DNA of 64,000 nt from Perca fluviatilis (GCF_010015445.1 NC_053115.1:18603005-18667004); one strand, 5' to 3'; shown: positions 24,101-35,749, numbered from the stretch's first letter. The notes: generated by a model from the sequence alone, not told the origin. Translations and numbers: made by a program.

Positions 24101-27100
24101 CCAGTTTTCTTCTGTTCCCAAATGAGCTGAGGCTGGTGTCATTATGCTGAGGTTGAGAGTCAAAAGGAGCATTTATTTCTGATTGCAGGGTTTTTAAAGA
24201 GGATTCACTTTCTTCCATTTCAGAGAAGAGTCCTTCTTTCTCCTGATGACCTGTGTGTTCAGCACTGGGTTTTATATCATCCTCAACTTGGTCTTCAATC
24301 TTATATACCTGATCTAGTGCAGTGTCTAGTCTTTCTATGTCGCTGATCTGTGGTTTCTTGGTACCAAATACATGACAATCCTTATTTTTCTGCTCTGAAG
24401 CCTCAAAGTTGTTTTCTTTTGTAGGATGATAATCGTGTTTGTCAGGATTTGAGAGTTCCTGTTTGGTAGGAGAATAATCAGTACTTTTCACAATTAACTC
24501 ACATTGGTATGTGTCACTGACTTCAGTTTGGTCTGCCAAGTTTCCAGAAATGATTTCAGAATTATCTGTGGCATCATGTTTCACACTTTCCGATAAGTCA
24601 TCAATTTGAGGCACTTCATGCATTTCTGTTGGCGTAATCTCCTGTTCATGCAGTTCGTTTAAAGAATCCTCTGACTGATGAGCCCCTTTGTCTTCAGATA
24701 AGTTGAAAATCTCAGTTTGTCCGTCATTTGTGTGCAACTCCCTCTTTGTTGACAAACATATTGCTTGTTCAACACTGCATTGAGGTTCTGTATGCTCTTT
24801 GGGGTTGTGTTTATCTGTGGTTATCTCTGGTGTATTTGAATAATCTATATCTTCTGATTTCACACAGGACTCACTCACCAAGTAGTGGGTCGGTAAATGT
24901 CCATCCTGCCTGAACAATTCTGTGTCGTCGTCTCCTTCCTTGTTTTCTTCTTTTACAAAAGACACATTGGAAAGTTCCTCCTCTGGCATCTCTGTGGAAT
25001 TTGATTGGTCGATCATCTGCTGATCTACTGTTAAACTTGAATGTAAGTCACCGCCAACAAGTGCATTTTCTTTTACTTGATCACGAACATCTTCAGTCTG
25101 AGCAGTGTCAAACTGATCCATTTCTTCCAGCATAGTTTCCATTGATTTTTCCTTTACTGCTGTCTCTATTGATAACGACATTTCTGTTGTTTCAAGGGAT
25201 TCATTATCCCCGGTATCGCCAACAACTTCCTCTGTAGGTTTGTGGTATGATTCAGCAACAGAGTCCTCGACATGCTGTCTTCCTTTATTTTTTCGGCTAG
25301 ACCCCAGTTTTCTTCTGTTCCCAATGGGGTTGAAGCCAGTGTCGCTATGCTGAGGTTGGGAGTCAAAAGGAGCATTTATTTCTGATTGCAGGGCTTGTAA
25401 AGCGGATTCACTTTCTTCCATTTCAGACAAGAGTCCTTCTTTCTCCTGATGACCTGTGTGTTCAGCACTTGGTTTAGTTTCATCCTGTTTTCTGCCTTTA
25501 GTCTCATATACCTGACCTGGTGCAGTGTCTACTCCTATGTTGCTGATTTGTGGTGTCTTTGTATCAGATACATAATAACCCTTGTTTTTCTGCTCTACAG
25601 CTTCAAAGTTGCTCTCTTTTTTAGAATGCTCATCCTGTTTGTCGTCAGGAATTGAAATGTCCTGATTGATAGGAAACTCATCAGTTCTTTTCACAATCAA
25701 CTCAGACTGGTATGTGTCACTGACTTCAGTTTGGTCTGCCAGGTTTCCAGAAATGATTTCAGAATTTTCTGTGGCATCATGTATCACACTTTCAGAGGCG
25801 TAATCAATTTGAGGCATTTCTTGCATTACGGTTGACTTAACCTCCTGTTCATGCACTGTATTTACAGCATCTTCTAAATTATGAGCGCCTGTGACTTCTT
25901 GACTCTGAAGAGTGTCAGATTGGTCTGTTCCTTCTAGGGTGGATCCCACTGATTTATCAGACACCTCCACTTTAAAGTCATTCCCTCTTTCATCATGATC
26001 ATCTTGAGGATTTTCACTTTTATTATTTAAACTTTCTAGATCAGCCTGTGGATAGTTTGTTGTAGTGGGGCCTTGGACATCAGAAGAATAACCGGGCATA
26101 ATGGCTGTATACAAAGAGCTGTCATGTGTTGCAGGCTTGATAATCACTCTCCACTGCGCACTTGATTGACTTTGTCCTGTTTGGAAGGCTTCATTATCCC
26201 TGGTACTTTCTACATCTTCTTTGTGTACATTGTTTGATTCAGCAACAGAGTCCTTGACACGCTGTCTTCCTTTATTTTTTCGGCTGGACCCCAGTTTTCT
26301 TCTGTTCCCAAATGAGCTGAGGCTGGTGTCATTATGCTGAGGTTGAGAGTCAAAAGGAGCATTTATTTCTGATTGCAGTATTTTTAAAGAGGGTTCACTT
26401 TCTTCCATTTCAGAGAAGAGTCCTTCTTTCTCCTGATGACCTGTGTGTTCAGCACTGGGTTTTATATCATCCTCAACTTGGTCTTCAATCTCATATACCT
26501 GATCTAGTGCAGTGTCTAGTCTTTCTATGTCACTGATCTGTGGTTTCTTGGTACCAAATACATGACAATCCTTATTTTTCTGCTCTGAAGCCTCAAAGTT
26601 GTTTTCTTTTGTAGGATGATAATCGTGTTTGTCAGGATTTGAGAGTTCCTGTTTGGTAGGAGAATAAGCAGTACTTTTCACAATTAACTCACATTGGTAT
26701 GTGTCACTGACTTCAGTTTGGTCTGCCAAGTTTCCAGAAATGATTTCAGAATTATCTGTGGCATCATGTTTCACACTTTCCGATAAGTCATCAATTTGAG
26801 GCACTTCATGCATTTCTGTTGGCGTAATCTCCTGTTCATGCAGTTCGTTTAAAGAATCCTCTGACTGATGAGCCCCTTTGTCTTCAGATAAGTTGAAAAT
26901 CTCAGTTTGTCCGTCATTTGTGTGTAACTCCCTCTTTGTTGACAAACATATTGCTTGTTCAACACTGCATTGAGGTTCTGTATGCTCTTTGGGGTTGTGT
27001 TTATCTGTGGTTATCTCTGGTGTATTAGAATAATCTATATCTTCTGATTTCACACAGGACTCACTCACCAAGTAGTGGGTCGGTAAATGTCCATCCTGCC

Positions 27101-29123
27101 TGAACAATTCTGTGTCGTCGTCTCCTTCCTTGTTTTCTTCTTTTACAAAAGACACATTGGAAAGTTCCTCCTCTGGCATCTCTGTGGAATTTGATTGGTC
27201 GATCATCTGCTGATCTACTGTTAAACTTGAATGTAAGTCACCGCCAACAAGTGCATTTTCTTTTACTTGATCACGAACATCTTCAGTCTGAGCAGTGTCA
27301 AACTGATCCATTTCTTCCAGCATAGTTTCCATTGATTTTTCCTTTACTGCTGTCTCTATTGATAACGACATTTCTGTTGTTTCAAGGGATTCATTATCCC
27401 CGGTATCGCCAACAACTTCCTCTGTAGGTTTGTGGTATGATTCAGCAACAGAGTCCTCGACATGCTGTCTTCCTTTATTTTTTCGGCTAGACCCCAGTTT
27501 TCTTCTGTTCCCAATGGGGTTGAAGCCAGTGTCGCTATGCTGAGGTTGGGAGTCAAAAGGAGCATTTATTTCTGATTGCAGGGCTTGTAAAGCGGATTCA
27601 CTTTCTTCCATTTCAGACAAGAGTCCTTCTTTCTCCTGATGACCTGTGTGTTCAGCACTTGGTTTAGTTTCATCCTGTTTTCTGCCTTTAGTCTCATATA
27701 CCTGACCTGGTGCAGTGTCTACTCCTATGTTGCTGATTTGTGGTGTCTTTGTATCAGATACATAATAACCCTTGTTTTTCTGCTCTACAGCTTCAAAGTT
27801 GCTCTCTTTTTTAGAATGCTCATCCTGTTTGTCGTCAGGAATTGAAATGTCCTGATTGATAGGAAACTCATCAGTTCTTTTCACAATCAACTCAGACTGG
27901 TATGTGTCACTGACTTCTGTTTTATCAGTCAGGTTTCCAGAAATGATTTTAGAATTCCCTGTGGCATCGTGTATCACACTTTCAGATGAGTCATCAATTT
28001 GAGGCATTTCTTTAATCTGTGTTGGCTTAACCTTCCGTTCATGCACGTTGTTTACAGCATCCTCTGAATGATGAGCGCATTTTACTTCAAATAAATTGGA
28101 ATGCTCGTTTTGTTTCACATCTGTAGGGAACTCCTCTTTCGTTGATGAAATTGTTGCTTGTTCAATTTCAGTATTTTCTCTTGGGCTGATTTTTTCTGTG
28201 GTTATCTCCGGTGTGGTACAAAAATGCATAGCTACTGATTCTACATGTGACTCACTCACCAAATAGTTGCCCTGTAAATTTCCATCCTTCCTCAACAATT
28301 CTGTGTTGTCGTCTCTTTTCTTGCACTCTTTTTCTGTTACAGAATGCACATTGGAACATTTTTCTTCAGGCATTTGCCTGAAATTTAATTGGTCAATGAG
28401 TTGCTGATCTACTCCTGGACATGAAAGCACACTTAAACTAGTTAACTCAGAGATGCCAACAAGATGTGCACTTTCTTTGACTTCCTCATTGCGAAGACTG
28501 TCACATCTCTCAATTCCTTGTTGCACAGTCTGCACTAATTCACAAGAATCATATACCACTTTAGAGTCGGTCTCATTGTCATCTAGGTCTGCTTGAAGAT
28601 TTTCACTTTTGGGAATTAAACTTTCTAGGTCAGCCTTTGGACAGTTTGTTGTAGTTACGTACTGAACTTTAGGTGTAGCGGCCAAATAAAAATAGTCTTC
28701 ATGTGTTGTAGACACATGGTCAGTCCCTTGAATAATTACTTCCTGCTTCTCAGATTGTATTGCAAGTGACATTTGTTTTGTAACTGTAGTTTCCTTTACC
28801 CTTGTTTTTTCCTCAACTTCCTCAATAGGTTCATGGTATGATTCAGTTGCAGAATCCTCAACATGCAGTAGTTTATTTCTTCGACGAGACCCCAGTTTTC
28901 TTCTGTTGCCCGAGAGTTCGGGCGAAGGTGGAGGTTGTATTTCAGTTGTTAAATTGTCAGGATTAGCAAGTACATTTAATGATTCAGTATTTTCTTCTGG
29001 TATGTCGCACTCAGCTACAAAGGTATTGTCGGTTACATGAAACTCATCATTCTTAGAGATTTCATTTGGTTTTGCTCCCCGGCGACGTGAACCAAGTCTT
29101 TTCTTTGCACTTTGAGTAGACAT
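15142..29123 (-). CDS. rab44: giant Rab GTPase, Rab44-like, about 3278 residues
   Basis: Nine coding exons on the minus strand: 29123-20043, 19119-19052, 18152-18064, 17952-17815, 17731-17650, 16257-16143, 15630-15532, 15424-15348 and 15229-15142. All phases agree and give about 3278 residues. The last ~190 residues are a Rab domain: P-loop GDSSVGKTS (about 3099-3107), [23 protein letters not shown], and a C-terminal KKKSSGCC, a double-cysteine prenylation site. Wording such as [19 protein letters not shown] matches vertebrate RAB44, and synteny with srsf3 and fkbp5 agrees. Human RAB44 is about a third as long and starts with EF-hands. Here the N-terminal 3027 residues are one exon of acidic, Ser/Thr/Glu-rich repeats with no EF-hand or clear coiled coil, and they carry eleven basic RRK(L/M)GS motifs. 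Switch I has Ser (ASVGLD) where Rabs usually have Thr. The C-terminal part should be membrane-bound; the function of the long region is unknown. Confidence 0.88.
22270..23520 (-). repeat. rab44: diverged third copy of the rab44 repeat
   Basis: Protein-level repeat of the 730-residue unit, recognisable by the same [38 protein letters not shown] (split here by one variable residue) and [20 protein letters not shown] blocks, but with many substitutions and a shortened end. It is in frame with the rest of the exon. Confidence 0.75.
23521..25710 (-). repeat. rab44: rab44 tandem repeat unit, copy B (2190 bp)
   Basis: Direct tandem partner of 25711-27900. The sequence starting TATGTGTCACTGACTTCAGT at 23521 restarts at 25711. 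Shadow frames on both strands recur at exact 2190-bp offsets. 2190 is divisible by three, so the duplication adds 730 residues in frame. Confidence 0.93.
25711..27900 (-). repeat. rab44: rab44 tandem repeat unit, copy A (2190 bp)
   Basis: Near-identical to 23521-25710. By eye I find only scattered single-base changes plus one short segment near 26141-26160 where a one-base gain and a one-base loss compensate. Upstream of 27900 (27901 to about 28900) the exon continues with a more diverged partial copy. Confidence 0.93.
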
Positions 29124-29511
29124 TGCTTCTTATCTTCTTTCTTAAATCATGAGACATTCAGTCATGAAACATGTCAACAAAGCAAGGTTAAATTTACCTA
29201 TCAGCATCAGTTAACATCAACTGAATTTTAACAAACATATGTACAACAGTAAGCACACTAGCTAGTTCTGTCTCCATAAAACTACTGTAAAACATTCAGA
29301 ACAATGTTACCAACAAAATCAAGATACATACTGCTTTGTTGGTACGTAGGATTACTACCATATTACTAACTGTTGATAAGTCGCTTTCTTATAAAAGTGA
29401 AAACTGCACCTATTACATTCATATGTAAATAAAATAGGTTTGAGGAACAAATTAATTCGATCAAGAATTTCAGGCTGTCTACATAATTGTTACGACGCCA
29501 CATGTACTTAC

Positions 29512-29700
29512 CAGCCAAACCTGGCACCTCTGTCGTCTCACAACATGAGCTGCTTTGTAATGTCAAGTCATCCGCATATACTGAATGCTGATGCTAAATA
29601 CATCTCACACATGGGGGTTGTTCCTTTACTGCAAACACGACTGAGAACTTCCTGTGGGTTACATTTGCAGCCTTTATCATGCAACATTCAGTACTTCCTG
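29512..29700 (-). promoter_or_regulatory. rab44: probable noncoding first exon and promoter of rab44
   Basis: On the minus strand a strong donor (GGCTG followed by GTAAGTAC) ends a possible 5' UTR exon at 29512. Just upstream are two ETS-type sites, CAGGAAGT at 29654-29647 and at 29700-29693. Human RAB44 is expressed in granulocyte and mast-cell lineages, where ETS factors are important, so this is plausible. The start site itself is inferred. The short gap to the srsf3 3' end leaves no room for additional large upstream coding exons. Confidence 0.35.
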
Positions 29701-29821
29701 AAATAAAAAAAAAAGCTTAATTTTTACAAAATGTAATTTGATTATTGTACACGGTTTGTTTTATTTGTTTGTGGAACTACTGAAACAAAAAAGGAAGCGA
29801 TAATGTCACCTTGGAAAACCA

Positions 29822-29827
29822 TTTATT
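29822..29827 (-). terminator. srsf3: polyadenylation signal of srsf3 (AATAAA, minus strand)
   Basis: TTTATT on the plus strand gives AATAAA on the minus strand, about 505 bases beyond the srsf3 stop codon. It sits just before the proposed rab44 promoter. Confidence 0.5.
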
Positions 29828-30331
29828 GAACAAGTTGTTTAACTGCAGCACAAATTGTCAGAATTAAGAGACTCAAGCTAAATTGAATAGAGTAAATGCC
29901 TTTTTTGTTGCAAAAGTGACATAGGTAAAATACAGAATTACAGATGTTTTTGGCTTCAAGGATAGCCTGCAAACAGCACCAGTATTTAACAACACACATT
30001 TGACCATTTGACATGGTGGTGCATCTCATATTAACCCATTGCCAGTAATTTAAGAGTCAACCAAGAATAAAAACCACAAAATAAAAACATCACATGACCT
30101 TTAATTAAACAGTTTAAAAAACAGGATGGTAATGTAAAACTAAACCCAGTATTCCATTTCAAAACATGCAGGGTAAGATAGAATTCGTTCCTTTGTTGTT
30201 AATTCAACAGACTGCTATTACACAATATGTAACTTGGCCAACCCTAGAGAAAAGAAAAACATGACTACAAAAAAAATTGTATTTTCCCCAACCATAGCAT
30301 GATCCTGCAGATGAACCATCGTTTGAGGTCC

Positions 30332-31311
30332 TCATTTTCTGTCGTTAGACCGGGAACGACTGTAAAATAAAACAAACTAGTGAATAAGTGCAAAATGACA
30401 TGATAAAATACTCAACGTACAGTACAACAATAATAATCATTACATGACCTTTCTGAAAACTTGATTCTGATGTTCAATTACGGCATTCTACAGTCTGTTA
30501 TTCCTGAGAAGCAGACCACTGCTATGGATAACAGACCCTTGCTGTGGACGCAGTTCTGATCATAGACCATTTTTAAACCAATAAAATCATGTTTACATCA
30601 ATATTGTGTGTCAAATTGATTTATTTAGTAAGTAGCTGTGTGATAAGAGGTATAATGTAGAGCGAGTGGGTCATTATTGCGAATTGAACTCTTTGGGAGA
30701 GCAATTCAAGACTCCTCTGCATCACCCTGTCCGAGATGAACTCACAATAATGACCTGCTCGCTCTACATTATCCCTTACATAATAAGTAAACTTGCCTCC
30801 TTGACCGCGAGATGGATCTTGGGCACTTCTTGTCTCTGGAAAGAGAACGTTGTCTGCCTCTGTCTCTTGAAAGAGACCTGGTGAACCAAACCCCAAAAAC
30901 AATTAACATGAATTTTATCATTAATCCTCTACAAAAAAGGGATAGATTAAATACATTCAGTTGTTAGAAGCTTACCTGCTGCGACTGCGGCTCCTCCTCC
31001 TATAGTGCATGTTAAGTAAAAAAACAAAAAAAGAAGCAAACAAAAATTAGAAAAGAGAATTTAACCTTCCCATCACTAATGAAACCTCTGGTATTCTTGA
31101 TCCCTAGAGACATGGATTACACGTAAAAGCGTGGTTACACGTAGTTCCTTGTCTGTTAATAGGAGGATCATCTGCATCCATGAACTGCATCAAGATCAAC
31201 TCATTAAAAGGAAACTTTGTCCAATTAGCACCAATCATGGAGCCAGATTTCAGAATATGGAACAAAATCAGGGCTCGACATTAAGGCTTGCCTGGGGTAG
31301 ACAACTAATTA

Positions 31312-31386
<75 letters not shown>

Positions 31387-34300
31387 CACACACATGTTCT
31401 TAGATTGTCCGTCTGCTGTGAGGCTGCTATAAAATTGCTTTTAAAAAAACACTGTAGGCACACAGCTTATGCACAATGATCTACACAAATTCCATGATAA
31501 AAGTAAATTGGTGTGGTAAAGTGGACCTGATCAGAAACAGACTGATCATCTTCGTCTTGTGACTGTAGCATCAAAACCATGAGTAACCTACATGTGTTGG
31601 CTCTAAGGATTGCTGCAAAACAAGACATTTTAAATTAATTAAGAAAGTGGGGCACTCGTGGTGAAAGGATATTTTCATGGAAAAGGAGGACAACAGTAAA
31701 ACTAAAAACAACTTTATTCCAATGGATACCACTTAAGATGGCTTAATGTCGAGCCATGAAAATGCACTCGGTAAACATCCGATAAATGTTAATTTTTGCA
31801 AATAAAAATTGAAGACTGATGGCAAAAGTTCCTTGACCACAACTTTTGACCTGTAGATTTTTTGCAGCTCTGCACTTGCTCTAAATTACATAACTGCTGA
31901 GGGAAAACTGTCAAGCATAAAAACTACAAAGAGCAGGATAAAAGCAACTTACTATTTTGGGGGATTTGGACAAGATAGAAATGACGCAAGGAAGCCAGAC
32001 TGATGGTGAGGGAAGTCGAATTGCAGAGAGGATTTGCCACATGATGCAAATGTTGGAGATATGAAGTTGCTTGGTGGCTGGTTGGAAGGGGTAGTTGTAG
32101 ATTTTCCCTGCCTTTTTTGGGGGGGGAAGGATGGGAAGGGATGTAAGCCAAGGGCTGTTCCCGTTGATACAGTAGTTGTGTGAAGAATAGAGTAAAGACG
32201 CTGATTGGTTGATAATGTGAAGTGGGCCGCTGTCGATTGGATTAAGGTTGGAGGAAGAAGAGGAGGATGCTGGGAACTGCATGCTCAGGAACCAAAAGGT
32301 TGGTGGAACCTGACGACTGGCGGTGCGCCTTGGTCATGTGACAACACCAGCCAAGCTGATTGGGGCTCCCTGGTCAGCAGTCACATGATGCTGAAAGAAG
32401 ACTAGTTGACTGACTCAGATGGTGAGAAGCGTGGTGGTGACTCTGCAACGGGGTTCAGTTTTATTAATAGATGGCAACTGAACTCAGAAAGAAAACAAAA
32501 TTTACACCTGCAGAAGGTAATTATAGAAAAGTACCTATAAAATGTTTGATGGATGAAGTGCAAACTGCGGCTCTTATATGTCCCAGTAAAGCAATATCAC
32601 TCAGGTAGAGCTTGGTCTCTCTCCCTCTCTTTTTCCCCAGACATACCATTATAAGAGTTCATGAATAGTCAAGTGCTGACATAAGCTGCCTTTGGACTTG
32701 GCTGTCAAAATTGGCAAAGATATATATATATATATATAAAAAAAAAAAAATACCTGTGAAACACTGAAGAAAGTTCCACTTTTTGAAGGGAGTGACATCA
32801 ATATACAAAATCCCTAAGCAGCCAGATCCACAGATTATCTATTGATGAACTCATTTTGTATGTGTGTCAATTTTATTTCACCAACATGATTTACAGCAAT
32901 AAGAGTGCTAACAATTAAATTTAGGCCATAGCGACGACCATTCAGACTTCCTCCTACTTGGTTTTGGTTGAATAAGCTTGAATTAGGTCTGAGATCTTGT
33001 CACACTTGTTAAAAACGGCCCTGCCGTACTGTTTTGAAAAGAATTATGATTACAGTGTGTGGGGAATGTAAATATGCTTTGTCATTTGTGCTTAAACACT
33101 GCAAATGTAACTGTAAAAACCGTAAAATTTATCGTCAAGTAGGAAACACATACCTGCGTCTGACTGGAGGACTACGTCGCCTAAAATCATCGCGAGGGCG
33201 TCTACCACCCCAGGATGGAGGATGGCCACGGCTCCTTGAGCGCTTTTCCCCATTGGATAACTCGACACGCACTCGACAGCCACACATGGTTCTAAACGGA
33301 AGTCATCACATGAGTACAAAACTGCAAAATAACGTGCCCTGCAAAAAGAACAGCTACTAAAAAAAAAATGTGTTGAAGGAGTTACCTTCCATCCAGTTCT
33401 TTCACAGCATCAGATGCATCTCTGGGATCTTCAAACTCTACAAAAGCAAAGCCTGGGGGATTCCTGGCAACCCAAACACTTCTTAAAGGACCATAGTACC
33501 CAAAAGCGCTTTCCAACTCTGTCTTGTTTCCATTGTTTCCTAGATTCCCAACATAAACCTTGCAGTCAAGGGGAAACTGGTCAGTTTGGCCTGAAAGAGA
33601 GACACAAACATGGAGGGCTATGATTAGGGTTGGGTATCGTTTGGTTTTTTCGGTTCCGGTGCCTAAATCGATACTTTTAAAACGGTTCCGGTGCCTAAAT
33701 CGGTACTTTTCAATAAAGTAAAAAAAAAAAAAAAAAAATAAGGGTAGTAAACAACAGTCAGTGACTTGTTTATTGCTAAGGACATGGTCAAAATTAAAGA
33801 TTTAATAATAATGTAATAACTATAACAATAACAATAAGTTATTTCACCAGTAAATTGCTGTTGAACCCCAGATGGGTATTTTACAATTACTGTGAATGCA
33901 CCACGAGGCTACCTGTTTTAAGTGAATGCACCGTCTGTGTTGTTTAATTCCGACAACTGCAGCTGCAAGTGAACGCACCGTCTGTGTCGTTTCATTCCGA
34001 CCATATAAACATACTGTATATCTATGAATTGCGACAACGGCAGCTGCTGCTGCAGAGCAGACCGTTACATCCCGCTGTTGAAGTCCTCCACAGTGAAATA
34101 CAGTCACACTTTACACTGTTTAACGTTAGCTGTCAACATTTTACCGGTGTTTAATCCAGCTGCTAGCTAAAGGTAGGCTAACGTTACATGCTGTCAGGTG
34201 TAGTGTAAAGTCAAGCACCGAAATGAGGCACCGAAATTTTCGTTCTTATTCGGTGTCGTTACTACCGTTTACGTCGGCACCGGTTCCCTATTGGCACCGA

Positions 34301-35605
34301 GTTTCGGTACCCAACCCTAGCTATGATGAATGTTGCTTACACAGTGTGATAACTTATTCTGCATCACCAGAAGACGACCAAGTGTCCCAACATTTTGGAT
34401 TAAGAAATCCCAAACCACAGTTATCTACATGACCAACATTTACATGTTTTAGTTTGTGGTGTTAAGTACATGTTTCAAATGAACTACGGCTTGTTTTGCC
34501 AAAGTTTGTCTCTTCAATTAGATTTGAACATTTAGAAAAGAGCTTTTAAGGAATTTCCCGTTGCTTTGTCCTGTTGCTCTAGGACAACACTTAACAGGAT
34601 TTATTTATAAATTTTAATGAAGTTTCTTGCCAGAATTAGCCAAAAACAGAAATTCCGCTCTGGTTATTTTATCTTTAAATCAGTTTATCAATTGAATTTA
34701 TGGGATATTTTCCATACTATAGTATAATGCTATACAGTATCACAAAAACTTTTGTGACAGAAGATTGTAATCGCAATACCCACCCCTCTTGAGAATACAG
34801 GAGACTACTATATTTATATTACAAGCTACTAAATACTAAAGTACTCCTCAAAGACCACAGTAGTAATAAAGCCAAAAGGTAATCACTGTGTGAAAATAAT
34901 GCACTGGAGGATCCATCTGACAAGGCACAGCATTTATTGCAGTAGTGTTTTAGTCTCTCAGATCATGGTGCTAATGCCCCAGAATCCGCTATTGTTCGCA
35001 TACCCATCTCAAGTAAAAACATTATTGTATTAAAACGTTATGCAAGCACTACAAAGTTTTAAGTTAACAAACCGACAGAAGACAAAAACTTGCAGGATAT
35101 TAGTCTTGAATTTATTGCATAATTTGGGTAGAGAACTGCAACATTGTACAGTGATTATTATACCAACTATTTACTTCTCATGTTAATTCAAATGGGTCAC
35201 TACCTGCTGTGATTATATTAATGCTTCAAATACTGTTGGTTCCATCAGTAGTGCAGGGATTCCCAGCATTTTATTTTATACAGCAAATGCCATCTATTTA
35301 ATTAATGTGACTTCTGTGTGTGGTTCATTTATCTTGTAACTAATAATGAAACTGGGTGTGTCAGGATCTAAGTGGCCTATCACCTCAGCTAATGAATTTT
35401 CTGGGGGAAAACACCCTGTAGTGTTTTGAGCTGAGCAAAAAGTGGCATCATGAATTCAATCTAAAGGCAGCGGTTTATTCTTTTTATAATATGTTTATAG
35501 TATGAACCAAATACACCAAGGCAAATTCCTTGAAAGTGAAAACTTACTTTGGTAATAAATATAGTTCTGACTCAGTGAATTAACAAATTATCATAACTTA
35601 CTCAT
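30332..35605 (-). CDS. srsf3: serine/arginine-rich splicing factor 3
   Basis: Six coding segments on the minus strand: 35605-35602 (ATGA), 33590-33386, 33291-33154, 30999-30976, 30877-30797 and 30359-30332. They join in phase to give 159 residues (human SRSF3 is 164). The RRM has RNP2 CKVYVGNLG and RNP1 [15 protein letters not shown], followed by [19 protein letters not shown] and an RS domain ending SRSRSNDRK. The N-terminus [12 protein letters not shown] differs from the human MHRDS start and fits a teleost paralogue; whether it is srsf3a or srsf3b I cannot say. The start codon is split from the RRM by a 2-kb intron. The intron after 30797 begins with GC (GCAAGT), and only this donor keeps the frame. 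SRSF3 binds pyrimidine-rich RNA in splicing and mRNA export. A skipped poison exon at 31953-32390 should permit autoregulation. Confidence 0.93.
30641..30790. mobile_element. small foldback MITE in the last srsf3 intron
   Basis: ATAATGTAGAGCGAGTGGGT at 30652 and its inverse ending at 30772 (ATAATGTAGAGCGAGCAGGT on the other strand) form arms of about 29 bp around a short core. It lies immediately downstream of the GC-type donor of srsf3. Confidence 0.6.
31318..31395. repeat. (TA)n microsatellite
   Basis: About 30 TA units followed by a short (CA) run, inside the srsf3 intron between the poison exon and the RS exons. Confidence 0.97.
31953..32390 (-). other. srsf3: srsf3 poison cassette exon
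   Basis: On the minus strand, a good acceptor (CTTCTTTCAG) precedes CATCATGTGACTGCTGACC and a good donor (AATA then GTAAGTTG) ends the segment. The length is 438 nt. It occupies the same place as the 456-nt poison exon of human SRSF3, between the RRM/RS-start exon and the RS exons. Joined to the preceding exon (ending CGC AG), it reads Ser-Ile-Met-stop, so inclusion truncates the protein after the RRM. Known biology: SRSF3 promotes inclusion of this exon in its own mRNA. Confidence 0.8.
33625..34319. mobile_element. non-autonomous hAT element, 695 bp
   Basis: Ends TAGGGTTGGGTA and TACCCAACCCTA are inverted repeats. The flanks are a perfect 8-bp duplication GCTATGAT (33617-33624 and 34320-34327), the hallmark of hAT insertion. 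It sits in the first coding intron of srsf3. No transposase is encoded. Confidence 0.9.
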
Positions 35606-35654
35606 TTCACCAGATTTGAATATCTTCTTGTTAGAGTCCTACAATCAGATGAGC
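35602..35654 (-). other. srsf3: srsf3 start-codon exon
   Basis: On the minus strand this 53-base exon runs from 35654 (after TTTCTTTCAG) to 35602 (before GTAAGT). It holds the 5' UTR end and only the ATG plus one base of coding sequence. The frame is set by joining A + GC to give Ser-2. Confidence 0.8.
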
Positions 35655-35749
35655 CTGAAAGAAACAGAAATTGTTAAAGCCACATTCCTGACTTTATATT
35701 TTACTACGTAATGTTCATATAGAAAATTCTAGTTAAACACGTTATAATT

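Noticed and set aside
22976..27565. Three short minus-strand frames 2190 bp apart as repeated small genes
   Set aside because: Shadow frames of the rab44 exon; useful only as proof of the repeat period.
31911..32282. 123-residue minus-strand frame as a separate small gene
   Set aside because: It lies inside the srsf3 poison exon, has no domain, and is better explained as noncoding cassette sequence.
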